Numbered from the stretch's first letter, positions 9,799 through 19,386 are shown. The stretch: DNA of 64,000 nt from Acinetobacter sp. ANC 3832 (GCF_002135415.1 NZ_NEGJ01000008.1:62002-126001), one strand, 5' to 3'. Notes: a model not told the origin generated them from the sequence alone. Program-made: numbers and translations.

Positions 9799-10440
9799 TT
9801 AAACGAATTGTTTTAGCCATTCAACAAAATTATCAGATGGCGATGAGGTACCTAATGCATTAAATTTCCAACCGTTGCTTTCACGTACTAATTCAGCAAA
9901 TAATAATGAACGTTGTTGCTCATATTGCCCTGTTCCAGATAAATCAAAACGAACCATTTCTTTACCTGAAGCATCAACAGCCCGAATAAATGCATTTTTT
10001 ACTTGCCCAAAATGCTGATTATTTTTCTTACCATTGTAAATTTGAACAACAAAAATAATTTTATGACATTCATTGGGTAAAGTATTAAGTTTGACAACAA
10101 TTTGTTCATCGTCGCCATCCCCAGCACCCGTTCGATTATCTCCTGTTAACCAAATTTGCCCTGAACGATGCAATAAGTTATTAAAGAAAATAACATCACT
10201 ATTTTGTAATGTAGGATGACCCGTTGCATCCCAACCTAAATCTTTAATTTTGCCGTTTACATCACATAAGAAAGCAACAACATCTAAATCATATTCAGGA
10301 GGCTGCCCACTAAATAGACCACCTAAAAACCCTTTCTTTTGTTCTGCGATATCCCAACCTAATCCAATGGTGACCAATGATAAATTATGTTCAGATTTGA
10401 CAAGGCTTAATCCTTGCCCTTTACTTAATGTTATACCCAT
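9799..10440 (-). CDS. TerD-family tellurium/stress response protein (TerX-like)
   Basis: The protein has 213 residues. The start MGITLSKGQGLSL is the hallmark of TerD-family proteins, and GLGWD with DLDVVAFLCD and the acidic GAGDGDDEQIVVKL supplies the calcium-binding aspartates of the fold. It is about 20 residues longer than TerD itself because of a Gly/Phe-rich insert (GFLGGLFSG), which recalls TerX. TerD proteins are cytoplasmic Ca-binding proteins linked to tellurite, colicin and phage resistance. The gene sits between two vWA genes with gaps of about 20 bp, which supports a direct complex with them. The exact ter paralogue cannot be fixed without a tree. Confidence 0.87.
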   Translation of the reverse strand: MGITLSKGQGLSLVKSEHNLSLVTIGLGWDIAEQKKGFLGGLFSGQPPEYDLDVVAFLCDVNGKIKDLGWDATGHPTLQNSDVIFFNNLLHRSGQIWLTGDNRTGAGDGDDEQIVVKLNTLPNECHKIIFVVQIYNGKKNNQHFGQVKNAFIRAVDASGKEMVRFDLSGTGQYEQQRSLLFAELVRESNGWKFNALGTSSPSDNFVEWLKQFV

Positions 10441-10458
10441 TTTATGACCTTTATATTT

Positions 10459-11097
10459 TTATAAAACTACATTTACTTCAGGTGGTGGTGGTGGTAAATC
10501 ATTTAAGCCAATGACTTCTTTTTGCCCTGCATCTACTTTTTGACTTCCAACCGAAATACTTGCTGATACCCATTTAAAAAATGCTTTAATAGCATTTGAA
10601 TCTGCTGTTGCAAGCTCTACAACAACTTCTGTAATTTGTTTAAGTATCGTAGTATCTGCATTATGACCTGCGGCACAGGCAATAATCATTCCTGTTTTGA
10701 CTTGTTTGAGTTTTTCAAAACCAATTTTCCAATCATCCGTTGGTGCTCCATCCGTCATGATAAAAACCAGTGGTTTCCAATCTCCACGTGCATCTGGTGT
10801 TGTTTTTTGTACTTCCTGATCAATTTTAGTTGCCAGTAAAGCCAATGCATCACCTAACTGGGTTGTACCTGTCGCTTGTAATTGTGGGGGTTGAAACATT
10901 GAAATTTCAGTCAAGGGCATAAGCTGACGTGCCGTGGTATCAAAAGATATGATTGCTAAATATGCTGTTTCTAATGCATAAGGATCTTGACGTAAGGATG
11001 AAATTAAAATTTCAACTCCATTTTTTACAGCTTCGATTGGTTCTCCATGCATTGAACCAGAAGTATCTAATAACAAATAAACAGGTAGTCTTCTCAC
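10459..11097 (-). CDS. TerY-like vWA domain protein, first gene of operon
   Basis: The protein has 212 residues, with a vWA fold whose MIDAS is LLDTSGSMHGEP near residue 9, then GTTQLGDALAL and FIMTDGAPTDD. The C-terminus carries the polyproline LPPPPPEVN also seen in the vWA protein at 9143-9778. The start is a GTG at 11097, preceded by GGAG at a suitable distance; it is chosen because it yields MRRLPVY, shared with the paralogues. It is the promoter-proximal gene of a six-gene operon that goes on through TerD-like, vWA, vWA-zinc, PP2C and kinase genes. The function is probably as a metal-dependent adaptor. Confidence 0.85.
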   Translation of the reverse strand: MRRLPVYLLLDTSGSMHGEPIEAVKNGVEILISSLRQDPYALETAYLAIISFDTTARQLMPLTEISMFQPPQLQATGTTQLGDALALLATKIDQEVQKTTPDARGDWKPLVFIMTDGAPTDDWKIGFEKLKQVKTGMIIACAAGHNADTTILKQITEVVVELATADSNAIKAFFKWVSASISVGSQKVDAGQKEVIGLNDLPPPPPEVNVVL

Positions 11098-11155
11098 TCT
11101 TATTCTCCATGATAAATGTTATCGCTATTTTGATTATTCGAAGTCTTCATGATCT

Positions 11156-11184
11156 TTTATATAAAATTAATCGCATAAAAACAA
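11156..11184 (-). promoter_or_regulatory. Candidate sigma70 promoter for the ter operon
   Basis: On the minus strand, TTGTTT and TATAAA are separated by 17 bases. The -10 box ends about 58 bases before the GTG start of the first vWA gene. The rest of the 248-bp gap up to the bestrophin gene is AT-rich and shows no other clear signal. This is a motif match only. Confidence 0.45.
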
Positions 11185-11345
11185 AGCTTTTTTATTATTT
11201 TTACAAGATATTCATTATGCTTTTGAGATTTTCAATTTTCATCGTACCAATTAAAAAATAAACATTGATTATATTTTCACAAAATGGATGCGTCATTTTG
11301 ACTAGAAACTATAATTTCAATGAATTGTAAAGTTCATTTCTATAA

Positions 11346-12260
11346 TTAACTCAAATTGCCTTTCACAATAGTAATTGCAGGTGGTAACTCTTTTATACCT
11401 AATGAACTTAACATTTCACGTTCAATTAATCTCACAATTGAATCTAAAGGTAAATCATTTTCTTGGATACCAAAAGGTTCTTCTAGCTGCGTACTCAAAG
11501 CATCAAGACCTAAAAATAAATAAGCAATTAAACCAACCAATACAGGTGTCCAAATACCTAAACTTGCTTCAAGACTGAACGGTAAAATAAAACAAAAACA
11601 ATATACGGTACGATGTAATAATACTGAATATGAAAAAGGCAAAGGTGTACTTAGAATACGGTCACAACCTGCTTGAATATTACCTAATCCAATAATATGT
11701 TGGCTTAAGGTACTATAAATAATGTCTGATATTTGCCCTTGTTTTAATGCTACCACCAAATCTTTTTGAATATCTTCTAAGATAAATTGTGCTGCATTTA
11801 TATTTTGAGTGAGTTCACCAAAACGGATTGGATCAATTCCAACTTTATCTTTATAAATTTCAATATTATTATTTTGAGTTCTTAAACGATCTCTGAGCAA
11901 ATTGCTGAATAACATGGTGCCATATATCATTTTTTCACGATGTACTTCATTTAATACATGCGAGTCTCTAGAAATATGTCGAGAAGTTGCAATCAAAGCT
12001 CCCCATAATTTTCGCCCTTCCCACCAGCGCTCATAACATGCATTATTTCTAAAACTTAAAAAAATAGAAAGAATGACACCAAAGATCGTAAATCCAATGG
12101 CTGGAACTTCTGGAATATTCAAAAAATGTGTTGATGATAAATAACCAATGATTGCAGAAATAAGAATAACAAAGATTAATGCTGGCAAAACTTTAGGAAG
12201 TATTGTGCCTTGCCAAGCAAAAAGTAAGGTGAAGTTATTGGCTTTATTACGAACAATCAT
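11346..12260 (-). CDS. Bestrophin-family anion channel
   Basis: The protein has 304 residues. It is a bestrophin/RFP-TM family membrane protein with hydrophobic segments near residues 22-45, 50-70 and 215-250. The family signature AYLFLGLDALSTQLEEPFG is near residue 243, and RNNACYERWWEGRKLWG near 72 is equally typical. Bacterial members form pentameric channels that pass anions or sodium in the inner membrane. It is transcribed alone: upstream lies a terminator that closes cysK, and downstream is the promoter region of the ter operon. The length fits the family (about 300). Confidence 0.88.
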   Translation of the reverse strand: MIVRNKANNFTLLFAWQGTILPKVLPALIFVILISAIIGYLSSTHFLNIPEVPAIGFTIFGVILSIFLSFRNNACYERWWEGRKLWGALIATSRHISRDSHVLNEVHREKMIYGTMLFSNLLRDRLRTQNNNIEIYKDKVGIDPIRFGELTQNINAAQFILEDIQKDLVVALKQGQISDIIYSTLSQHIIGLGNIQAGCDRILSTPLPFSYSVLLHRTVYCFCFILPFSLEASLGIWTPVLVGLIAYLFLGLDALSTQLEEPFGIQENDLPLDSIVRLIEREMLSSLGIKELPPAITIVKGNLS

Positions 12261-12312
12261 ACGTGATTTTCATCCTAAAAAGTAGACTTAAATTTATTCA
12301 AAATTATGAAAT

Positions 12313-12343
12313 AAAATGCCCAATGAAATTCATCAGGCATTTT
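12313..12343 (-). terminator. Intrinsic terminator after cysK
   Basis: AAAATGCC pairs with GGCATTTT around a loop that itself contains the palindrome ATGAA-TTCAT. The minus strand continues with an AT-rich tract. It lies 30 bp past the cysK stop codon. Confidence 0.7.
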
Positions 12344-12372
12344 AATTAATAGACTTACTTCTAGACTCGATT

Positions 12373-13371
12373 TTAATCTGCTGAAATATCTTCAAACAAA
12401 ACTGAAGATAAATAACGCTCACCTGCATCGGGTAAAATCACGACAATGGTCTTACCTGCATTTTCAGGACGCTCCGCAAGTTTCGCGGCAGCCGCTAAGG
12501 CAGCACCACTTGAAATACCCACAAAAATACCTTCTTGAGTTGCCGATTGACGTGCCCAATCAATGGCTTCTTGGTTTTCAATGGCAATGACTTCATCCAC
12601 TAAATCTAAATCTAAATTTTTAGGAATAAAATTTGCACCAATCCCCTGAATTTTATGTGGTCCTGGCGTTAGTGGCTCACCACGTTTAGTTTGACCAATA
12701 ATTGGAGAATCTGCAGGTTCAACAGCAACAGAATAAATTGCTTGGTTTTTTACGTTTTCAAAATAGCTTGAAATACCTGAAATCGTACCACCTGTACCCA
12801 CACCTGCAACTAAAATATCTACTTTTCCACCTGTTGCAGCCCAAATTTCTGGACCCGTGGTTTGTTCATGAATCTTAGGGTTAGCCGGATTCTCAAATTG
12901 TTGCGGTAAATAATAATGTTCAGGCTGTTCAGTCACCAAACGTACCGCTTCATCTATAGCGCCTTTCATCCCTTTTGCTGGTTCAGTCAGTACAAGATTT
13001 GCCCCTAGCGCTTTTAGCACTTTACGTCGTTCAATGCTCATACTCGCAGGCATGGTTAAAGTAATATCATAACCTTTTGCAGCGGCAACAAAAGCCAAAG
13101 CAATACCCGTATTACCACTGGTTGGTTCGACAATATGCATACCTTTTTTTAATAAACCACGTTGCTCGGCATCTGCAATTAATGCTGCACCAATACGATC
13201 TTTCACTGAAAAAGCAGGATTACGACTTTCAATTTTTGCTAAAACGGTAACATTTTGATTGGTTAAACGATTAATACGAACCAATGGTGTATTACCAATC
13301 GCTTCTGAATTATTTGCATAAACAGCAATGCCTAAATTTTCAATGTGTGGGAAATTTGAATCTGTAGCCAT
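12373..13371 (-). CDS. cysK: Cysteine synthase A (O-acetylserine sulfhydrylase)
   Basis: The protein has 332 residues. It is a PLP enzyme that makes L-cysteine from O-acetylserine and sulfide in the cytoplasm. The PLP lysine lies in [11 protein letters not shown] near residue 57, the substrate loop is [10 protein letters not shown] near 83, and the phosphate-binding loop GTGGTISG is near 192. The segment GIGANFIP is also typical. A tail of about 20 residues ends in SVLFED. CysK and CysM are hard to separate by eye; length and the TSGNTG loop favour CysK. It is monocistronic, with AAGGAAAG before the ATG and a terminator downstream. Confidence 0.92.
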   Translation of the reverse strand: MATDSNFPHIENLGIAVYANNSEAIGNTPLVRINRLTNQNVTVLAKIESRNPAFSVKDRIGAALIADAEQRGLLKKGMHIVEPTSGNTGIALAFVAAAKGYDITLTMPASMSIERRKVLKALGANLVLTEPAKGMKGAIDEAVRLVTEQPEHYYLPQQFENPANPKIHEQTTGPEIWAATGGKVDILVAGVGTGGTISGISSYFENVKNQAIYSVAVEPADSPIIGQTKRGEPLTPGPHKIQGIGANFIPKNLDLDLVDEVIAIENQEAIDWARQSATQEGIFVGISSGAALAAAAKLAERPENAGKTIVVILPDAGERYLSSVLFEDISAD

Positions 13372-13602
13372 GATCTTTCCTTGAATCTAAATAAAGTTAT
13401 ATAGTTCTATCATATCGCTTTTTGATGAAATTTTGATATTTCGTAAAAAGATTTACTTATACAAAAAAATGAAAAGTTTATTATTAAAAATCATTAATTT
13501 AGTTCAATAAAAATTTAATTGTCTGAATTAGCATCAAATCTATTTGTATAATCGTATAAGATCGCAATCATAATATATGGATTAAAAAACGCTGAGATTC
13601 TC

Positions 13603-15789
13603 ATGGCAACCAATGCTTATCAAAAATTTTATCGACAATTAACCAAAAAAGTTTTAGATAAAATCGTCAGCCCGCAAGTTTTGGGTGACACACAAGCACT
13701 TGAAAATACAATAAATGATATTGAATCAAATACGACACCTATTTGCTATGTGATTCAGGATGATTCAACTTCAAACAAAGTCTTGATTGATAATGAAACA
13801 GAAAAACGTAAGCTTAGTCCTGCTTTTTCACCACTCATCATTGATCAATATCAAGAAGATGATTCCTTTATTACACTTGAACCCAGCAAGTCGAATGCTT
13901 CGGCTTATTATCCAGATAAGTTAATCCGTCTTGTTGAATATTTAATTAAACATCCAGATGCTAATGTGCTTTTGGTTCCTGTGACCATTTTATGGGGGCG
14001 TGCACCTGAGAATGAAGACAGTTGGTACAAAGCATTAATGGCTGATGCTTGGACAAAACCAACAGGTATTAAACAAGCACTCAATATTACGTTATATGGT
14101 CGTGAAAATTACATTGAATTCCATCAAGCAATTTCATTACGATCCTTAATTAATAATGCGCTTGAGGTTGCCCCAAACTTTGCTCCTGCCCATTATGTTG
14201 TCAATGAATTAAATAAGTCATTCAATCAATATAAAGAAGCAATTTTGGGTCCCGATTTATCAGATCGTCGTAATGTGATTAGTAAACTTATGACTTCGGA
14301 TACTGTTAAAGAAGCGATTCTTACAGAAAGTATTCATAAAAAAATCAGTATTAGTGAAGCAGAAAGTTTAGCAAAAAGTTATTTAGATGAAATTGTCTCA
14401 GATTTTTCTTATTCAACTTTACGTTTTGCTGAAATTGCCCTGACTAAATTATGGACGCAACTCTATGATGGTATTGAAGTACATAATTTTGATACCGTTC
14501 GTGAACTCGCTAAAGACTATGAAATTGTCTATACCCCTTGCCACCGTAGCCACATCGACTATTTATTACTGTCTTATGTAATTTATAATCGTGGTTTGAT
14601 GGTTCCACACATTGCAGCGGGTATTAATTTAAACATGCCTGTTGTTGGGCAATTGATGCGTGGTGCAGGTGCATATTTCATCCGTCGTAGTTTTAATGGT
14701 AATGCACTTTATACCGCTGTATTTAAAGAATATATCTATAGTATGCTCAGCCGAAATACACCCTTAGAATATTTTATTGAAGGTGGACGTTCACGCACAG
14801 GTTTATTACTTCCTGCCAAAAAAGGCATGTTAGCGATTACGATTCAAAGCCATTTACGGGGTAATAGTAAGCCTATTGCCTTTATTCCAACGTATTTCGG
14901 TTATGAAAAACTATTAGAAGGCTCTTCATATATCAAAGAGTTAGGCGGTCAAAAGAAACAAACTGAATCATTATTTGGCTTATTAAAATCAATTCAAAAA
15001 ATTGAAAAAGTCTTTGGGACTGTGCATGTGAATTTTGGTGAACCGATTTTCTTAGAGGATATCTTAAAGAAAAATAATGCACCTAAACAAATTGCGTTGC
15101 ATGAAAATTTACCAGATACAGTTAAAGCAAGCATTGATGATGTGGCTTATGACATTTTAGAGCACATTAATAAAGCCGTGGTGATTAACCCTGTAAGTTT
15201 AATTTCACTGGTTTTACTCAACGCACCAACACACTCATTGGCTGAACGTGATGTTTTATTACGTTTAGGACAGTTTAGAAATTTACTGAATCAACATCGC
15301 TATGATGAGCGTATGCAAATCACACAACTTTCAAATCATGAAATCATTCAATATGCAGTCAAACTCAAGCAAGTTGAATTTGTTGAACATGACAATGAGC
15401 GTTGGGTGAAAGTGAGTGATAAACAAGAAGCTTTGCTCAAATATTTTAGCAATAATATTTTGCACACGTTTATTCTGCCCGCTTCAATTGCCTTTGTTTT
15501 AAAATCTCAGCTTGAACATGCAGATCCAATTTTAGTCATCACTAAACAAGAATTGGTTGCTAAAGTTGTCGATCAATACGCTGATATCCAAAAAATGTTC
15601 TTCTTAAAATGGCAAGTGACAGAAATCCCAGCTGAAATTGATCAAATTTTAAAATATTTTAGTGCTGAACAAGTGATTCGTATGGATGAAGATCAACAAA
15701 TTCATATTACTCAAGTCGATGAGTATTTACGTTTACTTTCAGCTTTTGCTCACTTATATGAAGTGAATTTGGAAAAGTCGTCTGCTTAA
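13603..15789 (+). CDS. plsB: Glycerol-3-phosphate acyltransferase
   Basis: The protein has 728 residues, a little shorter than the E. coli enzyme (about 800). The acyltransferase block I is CHRSHIDYLLLSY near residue 315, with the catalytic HX4D. Block II is GAGAYFIRRSF near 361, and block III is YFIEGGRSRTG near 390. The enzyme acylates sn-glycerol-3-phosphate at position 1, the first step of membrane phospholipid synthesis, at the inner membrane. The start ATG at 13603 follows an AT-rich leader with a TATAAT at 13547-13552. It is monocistronic and diverges from cysK. Some databases would label it a 1-acylglycerol-3-phosphate acyltransferase. Confidence 0.92.
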   Translation: MATNAYQKFYRQLTKKVLDKIVSPQVLGDTQALENTINDIESNTTPICYVIQDDSTSNKVLIDNETEKRKLSPAFSPLIIDQYQEDDSFITLEPSKSNASAYYPDKLIRLVEYLIKHPDANVLLVPVTILWGRAPENEDSWYKALMADAWTKPTGIKQALNITLYGRENYIEFHQAISLRSLINNALEVAPNFAPAHYVVNELNKSFNQYKEAILGPDLSDRRNVISKLMTSDTVKEAILTESIHKKISISEAESLAKSYLDEIVSDFSYSTLRFAEIALTKLWTQLYDGIEVHNFDTVRELAKDYEIVYTPCHRSHIDYLLLSYVIYNRGLMVPHIAAGINLNMPVVGQLMRGAGAYFIRRSFNGNALYTAVFKEYIYSMLSRNTPLEYFIEGGRSRTGLLLPAKKGMLAITIQSHLRGNSKPIAFIPTYFGYEKLLEGSSYIKELGGQKKQTESLFGLLKSIQKIEKVFGTVHVNFGEPIFLEDILKKNNAPKQIALHENLPDTVKASIDDVAYDILEHINKAVVINPVSLISLVLLNAPTHSLAERDVLLRLGQFRNLLNQHRYDERMQITQLSNHEIIQYAVKLKQVEFVEHDNERWVKVSDKQEALLKYFSNNILHTFILPASIAFVLKSQLEHADPILVITKQELVAKVVDQYADIQKMFFLKWQVTEIPAEIDQILKYFSAEQVIRMDEDQQIHITQVDEYLRLLSAFAHLYEVNLEKSSA

Positions 15790-15837
15790 AAACAATCGCT
15801 GATCTTTGCAATTTTTAGTGCGATTATCATATATAAA

Positions 15838-15989
15838 ACTTCATAGCCTCATTAGAAAAGGCTATAAAGTTCAAACGTATTTGCGTAGGCACTAGTTTAC
15901 TTTTGACTGGACAAAAGTAAACAAAATCCCTTGTTTCACAGACAATACAATCCCTGTACTGCTGTGAAACTGGTGGCATCACTGCCACC
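15838..15989. repeat. Structured intergenic element with four successive hairpins
   Basis: Four stem-loops stand side by side in the gap between the convergent plsB and methyltransferase genes. These are ACTTCATAGCC with GGCTATAAAGT (one mismatch, 15838-15870), a perfect 11-bp stem GTTTACTTTTG/CAAAAGTAAAC (15895-15922), a perfect 9-bp stem GTTTCACAG/CTGTGAAAC (15933-15970), and GGTGGCA/TGCCACC (15972-15989). No U-tract of terminator quality follows most of them. It could be a dispersed repeat, a small RNA, or an elaborate bidirectional terminator. I saw no second copy in this window. Confidence 0.6.
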
Positions 15990-16071
15990 TTTATTGCGTA
16001 TCAAGTCGTTTCAAAAAATAATTTTTCAGTGATAAAACTCATCTAGAAATCTAAGTAAAATATTTTAATTT

Positions 16072-16749
16072 TTATGCTTTAAAGCCCATAAAACCGTAAT
16101 AATTCAATACTTGAGCAAAACTTTGCATAGATTTAAATCCTGCATTTTTATAAAAACCTTCAAGTTGTTTAGTAGAAGCCAAGTAAAAGTCCTGCGTTAA
16201 TCGATCAGCCATCATTTGGCTTTGTTTTTCCGATAAACCCGTGGCTTGTGCTAAATGTTTTAATGTCAAAAGCTGTTGCTCATTTTCAATTTTCATCAAA
16301 TCATAGCTTAGGCAAAAAGCATTGCTCTTCAATGATTTCCCAATATCTTGAAAATATTGCGCTTTAAATTCAAAAGGTACGAAATGTGAAACAAGAATTG
16401 ACAGTGCTGCATCAAACTGTAGATTCATAGCTTGCAGTATTGAAGTATCACCATGAATAAAATTAATTTTTTTTTCTAAACCTAAATCTTCAATATGACT
16501 TTTCGCTTTTTCTAACATGCTAATTGCAGGATCAATTGCTGTAAAAGTCCACTGCGGAAATTGCTCTGCAAGATATTGCAATTCATAACCAGTACCACAT
16601 CCAACAATCAACAGATTGGCTTGTTCAGGTAAATAGGTCTTTAAAATAGCATTCACTTGTAAATGAATCAGTTCATAACCAGGAATCAGCTTACGGATAT
16701 GATCATCATAACCATCAACAACCATTGGATTATTAAAATCTTTTGCCAT
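16072..16749 (-). CDS. Class I SAM-dependent methyltransferase
   Basis: The protein has 225 residues with a Rossmann-type methyltransferase core. Motif I is LLIVGCGTGYELQYL near residue 45, the acidic end of strand 2 is FTAIDPAISML, and motif III is INFIHGDTSIL. The substrate is unknown; the C-terminal part GFYKNAGFKSMQ resembles small-molecule methyltransferases. It stands alone between the hairpin element and the acyl-CoA synthetase gene, with about 160 bp of spacer upstream that could carry its promoter. A tRNA or natural-product substrate cannot be excluded. Confidence 0.8.
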   Translation of the reverse strand: MAKDFNNPMVVDGYDDHIRKLIPGYELIHLQVNAILKTYLPEQANLLIVGCGTGYELQYLAEQFPQWTFTAIDPAISMLEKAKSHIEDLGLEKKINFIHGDTSILQAMNLQFDAALSILVSHFVPFEFKAQYFQDIGKSLKSNAFCLSYDLMKIENEQQLLTLKHLAQATGLSEKQSQMMADRLTQDFYLASTKQLEGFYKNAGFKSMQSFAQVLNYYGFMGFKA

Positions 16750-16910
16750 CGTCCTTATTTTCCTGATAATGATTTAATCAAATACTCTAAAACACTTTAT
16801 CTCACGCTGACTGATTATGTGTAAAGAATAGACATTACATAAAGCCCTTTTATTTATCCTTTAAAGAGAAAAATAAAGAAGCTTTATGCAAAAGCCTAAT
16901 GATGTGTAGG

Positions 16911-18599
16911 TTAAGAAATTTCTTCTAAATTTAACTCATCACGCATAAATTCTTGCAACTTGAATTTTTGTGCCTTACCAGAAGCTGTCATTGGAAACTC
17001 GGTAAAGAAACGCACATAACGCGGTACTTTATTATGTGAAATATGTTCTTTACAGTATTTACGAATACATTCTTCTGTGGTTTGATGTTGGTCATGTAAA
17101 ATAATACAAGCACACAATTCTTCACCATAGCGTTGATCAGGTAAACCTATCACTTGGACATCACTGACATCGGGGTGGCTATATAAGAAGTCTTCAATTT
17201 CTTTCGGGAATAGATTTTCACCACCACGAATCACCACGTCTTTAATACGACCTTTAATTTTTACAAAACCTTGATCGTCCATTTCAGCAATGTCACCTGT
17301 ATGCATCCATTGTGCAACATCAATCACTTCTTTGGTTTTTTCTTCATCATCCCAATAACCGAGCATGACAGAATAACCACGAACGCACAGTTCGCCTAGT
17401 TTTCCACGTGGGACAACATGACCTTGTTCATCGACAATTTTAATTTCTAAATGCGGATGAACTCGTCCAACAGTTCCAACGCGGAATTCAATCGGATCTG
17501 TTGTTGAACTTTGTGCACTAACTGGTGCAGTTTCAGTCATTCCATAGCAAATTGTGATTTCATTCATATGCATGCGATCAATGACACGTTGCATAATTTC
17601 ACGCGGGCATGGGCTACCTGCCATAATGCCTGTTCGTAAACTGCTTAAATCAAACTGATCAAACTGCTCATGTTCTAACATCGCAATAAACATGGTCGGA
17701 ACGCCGTAAGCTGCAGTACATTTTTCTTGCTCAATGGCTTTTAGACTTTCTAAAGGATTAAACACAGCCGCTGGATAAACCATGGTTGAACCATGTGTAA
17801 TACAGGCTAAATTTCCCATGACCATACCAAAACAATGAAATAATGGTACAGAAATACACACTCGATCTTGCGGTGTAAGATGAATTCCTTCACCCACAAA
17901 ATAACCATTATTTAAAATATTATTATGGGTCAACATGGTTCCTTTCGGATTTCCTGTTGTTCCAGATGTAAATTGAATATTAATGGTTTCATCAAATTGC
18001 AATCCATCACCAATGGTTTGTAACTGCTCTAACTCTGCTTCACTTGCAATAGACAATAAATCAACAAAACAATGAATTCCCGTATGTTGCTGATCATCAA
18101 TTTTAATTACCGTTTTTAAATGGGGCAATTTAACTGAATTTAAAACTTTATCTGTAGCAGATGAAAGTTCAGGGGCAATTTGGCTCAAAATTTCCTGATA
18201 ATCTGAAGTCTTAAATGTGGAAGCAATCACAAGTCCTGTACAAGAGACTTTATTCAACACATATTCAAGCTCATTCTTTTTATATGCGGTATTTAAATTA
18301 ACCAAAATAATACCGACTTTCGCCGTCGCAAATTGCGTAATGGTCCATTCCACACAATTCGGTGACCAAATCGCTAAACGATCACCTTTTTTCAAACCTA
18401 AGCGCAGCAAACTACACGCAAAGGCATCTACTTTTGCTTGTAATTCTCTATAACTTAATCGCACATTTTGATGCAAGCTGATAACCGCATCATGTTCAGC
18501 ATATTGTTGACATGCTTCATCAAATTTAGCACCTATGGTCATTCCCACTAAGGGCTGTTGACTTGTTCCACAGGCATAACTTAACCGTAATTGCGACAT
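16911..18599 (-). CDS. AMP-forming acyl-CoA synthetase
   Basis: The protein has 562 residues in the ANL superfamily. The ATP loop FTSGTTGNPKGTMLTH is near residue 210; ICYGMTETAPVS, MHTGDIAEMDDQGF and RIKDVVIRGGENLFP follow, and the catalytic lysine sits in TASGKAQKFKLQEF near 545. Such enzymes activate fatty or branched acids as acyl-AMP and then acyl-CoA. It lies 118 bp downstream of the TetR gene on the same strand and is divergent from the liu genes, so it may activate an acid entering leucine or isoprenoid-acid degradation. Substrate length cannot be read from the sequence. Confidence 0.88.
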   Translation of the reverse strand: MSQLRLSYACGTSQQPLVGMTIGAKFDEACQQYAEHDAVISLHQNVRLSYRELQAKVDAFACSLLRLGLKKGDRLAIWSPNCVEWTITQFATAKVGIILVNLNTAYKKNELEYVLNKVSCTGLVIASTFKTSDYQEILSQIAPELSSATDKVLNSVKLPHLKTVIKIDDQQHTGIHCFVDLLSIASEAELEQLQTIGDGLQFDETINIQFTSGTTGNPKGTMLTHNNILNNGYFVGEGIHLTPQDRVCISVPLFHCFGMVMGNLACITHGSTMVYPAAVFNPLESLKAIEQEKCTAAYGVPTMFIAMLEHEQFDQFDLSSLRTGIMAGSPCPREIMQRVIDRMHMNEITICYGMTETAPVSAQSSTTDPIEFRVGTVGRVHPHLEIKIVDEQGHVVPRGKLGELCVRGYSVMLGYWDDEEKTKEVIDVAQWMHTGDIAEMDDQGFVKIKGRIKDVVIRGGENLFPKEIEDFLYSHPDVSDVQVIGLPDQRYGEELCACIILHDQHQTTEECIRKYCKEHISHNKVPRYVRFFTEFPMTASGKAQKFKLQEFMRDELNLEEIS

Positions 18600-18717
18600 T
18601 GAATCACACTCCTTGATTCTTTGTAATTTTGCTTTTTTGCTTTCAGTCTAATTATTGTTACTACGACTACTTTTCCTAAACTGCCTGTTCTTTTGTGTTT
18701 TAAACTTCGATTAAACC

Positions 18718-19344
18718 TTATTTTACCTCCTGTAGTTGTACTGCATTGACACAAAAATCAGCAATCTGTTTAACAAAATAGTTTTTACCAGTGTCATCTA
18801 ATTTCGCATTTCGAGATGGATTTAAAGGTTCAATCACCACAAAAGTCATCGCACCCACCACACAAAGTGCCACTGTATTTAAATCTTCAAATTCAAACTC
18901 ACCACTGGCTTTACCTTCGGCAAGAATTTCTTGAATACTCTCTTTAATCATTTGTTTGGTGCGAAAACGTGCATGTTCAATTTCAGGATCTACTGGCTCA
19001 AACATGAGTGAATACGCAAGTTGTGGGCTATTCATTGCACGTCGTACAAAAGTTGTAACCGCTTTATGTAGTTTCTGTGTCGCATTCAACTCACCTGCTG
19101 CAATATGATTTAAGATATCAACCTCAATCGTAATTGCCTCAAAGAGAATTTCAATCAACACTTGGCTTTTATTAGTAAAATAACGATAAACCAAACCACT
19201 TGAAACGCCTGCACGGTCAGCAATCGCTTGTATTTGTGCATCTTTGAAACCTCCCTGTGCAATTAACTCACGAGCAGATTGCAAAATCGTTTTACGATTC
19301 TGTTCCATTCGTTCTTGCATCAGTGAAGATCTTTTATAGCTCAT
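18718..19344 (-). CDS. TetR-family regulator next to the leucine catabolic cluster
   Basis: The ATG at 19344 (MSYKRSSLMQ) is preferred over a TTG five codons earlier, giving 208 residues. The N-terminal helix-turn-helix covers about residues 15-62, with IQAIADRAGVSSGLVYRYFTN as the HTH core. The all-helical C-terminal part would bind a ligand, by analogy a CoA ester. It is divergent from liuA with a shared 146-bp region, the usual place of a local repressor. Pseudomonas controls the same pathway with a MerR-type LiuR, so a TetR here is a lineage difference. It probably also controls the synthetase gene that follows it. Confidence 0.85.
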   Translation of the reverse strand: MSYKRSSLMQERMEQNRKTILQSARELIAQGGFKDAQIQAIADRAGVSSGLVYRYFTNKSQVLIEILFEAITIEVDILNHIAAGELNATQKLHKAVTTFVRRAMNSPQLAYSLMFEPVDPEIEHARFRTKQMIKESIQEILAEGKASGEFEFEDLNTVALCVVGAMTFVVIEPLNPSRNAKLDDTGKNYFVKQIADFCVNAVQLQEVK

Positions 19345-19366
19345 ATTTTGTATTCTCAATTAATTA

Positions 19367-19386
19367 AAATGAATTGTAAATCATTT
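19367..19386. promoter_or_regulatory. Candidate TetR operator
   Basis: AAATGA and TCATTT form an inverted repeat with an 8-base centre, in the gap between the TetR gene and liuA. Position fits control of both directions, but the repeat is short and AT-rich, so chance is a real alternative. Confidence 0.3.

Noticed and set aside
10953-11261. 102-residue plus-strand frame upstream of the ter operon
   Set aside because: It runs antisense through the vWA gene start and its promoter; composition is that of AT-rich non-coding DNA.
15838-15989. CRISPR-like repeat reading of the hairpin block
   Set aside because: The four stems differ from each other and there is no repeated unit with spacers; no CRISPR array was found in the window.
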